26,130 bases of DNA, taken from contig JALHDH010000039.1 in assembly GCA_022839105.1 (NCBI GenBank), forward strand, positions 1 to 26,130. Direction: 5' to 3'. The notes beneath the pieces are model-generated. The model did no database searches and was not told the DNA's origin. It worked only from the letters and a program-made list of their open reading frames with translations. Position 1 is the stretch's first letter. Every line of letters begins with the position of its first letter. Shown one piece after another: positions 26,102 to 26,130 of this stretch. The stretch is from a bacterium (GTDB lineage Bacteria > Vulcanimicrobiota > Xenobia > Xenobiales > Xenobiaceae). Both the position numbers and the translations under genes were made by a program.

Positions 26102-26130
26102 CAGGTGGGGGCAGACTCGGACGGACCACC

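Overview
The window is a GC-rich (roughly two-thirds G+C) bacterial chromosome segment, densely coded, with 13 protein genes and no gap above 300 bases. The phylum cannot be fixed from this sequence. A ClpC-type ATPase with a UVR segment, a J-domain-like membrane protein, very long TPR proteins and overlapping genes would suit several environmental high-GC groups (for example Acidobacteriota, Planctomycetota or related candidate phyla), but no marker here decides. I see no rRNA, tRNA, CRISPR, transposase, integrase or phage gene, and nothing that looks recently acquired.

Layout. Bases 2-658 (+) are the end of an OPT-family oligopeptide transporter, which meets a membrane-anchored SGNH-hydrolase-like gene (663-2018, -) tail to tail. 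Upstream of that gene on the minus strand lie phosphopentomutase deoB (2174-3340) and clpC (3483-5972). A near-perfect intrinsic terminator separates clpC from deoB. Next comes a tightly packed six-gene minus-strand unit (6146-14761), read in the order: MoeB/rhodanese fusion, YkuE-like metallophosphoesterase, mannose-6-phosphate isomerase, divergent FAD monooxygenase-like protein, J-domain-like/coiled-coil membrane protein, large cysteine-cluster protein. Its last four genes are joined by three successive 4-base ATGA stop/start overlaps. A receiver-PAS response regulator (14913-15644, +) diverges from it. The regulator converges on a 2055-residue TPR protein (15689-21856, -). The right end is a plus-strand run: GNAT acetyltransferase, mtnA, holA, and a psuK-like pseudouridine kinase behind a hairpin-rich 235-base leader.

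How the genes fit together. Much of the window is housekeeping: nucleoside and sugar-phosphate salvage (deoB, psuK-like, mtnA, manA), protein quality control (clpC), the replication clamp loader (holA) and sulfur-carrier activation (moeB). The less familiar parts are the three translationally coupled genes at 6146-11726, whose joint role I do not recognise, and the giant TPR protein. The TPR protein carries an ordinary 34-residue TPR block, then 20 tandem repeats of about 41 residues with a conserved Trp, then a tail with a duplicated acidic 14-residue unit and a lysine-rich end. It is the most distinctive object in the window.
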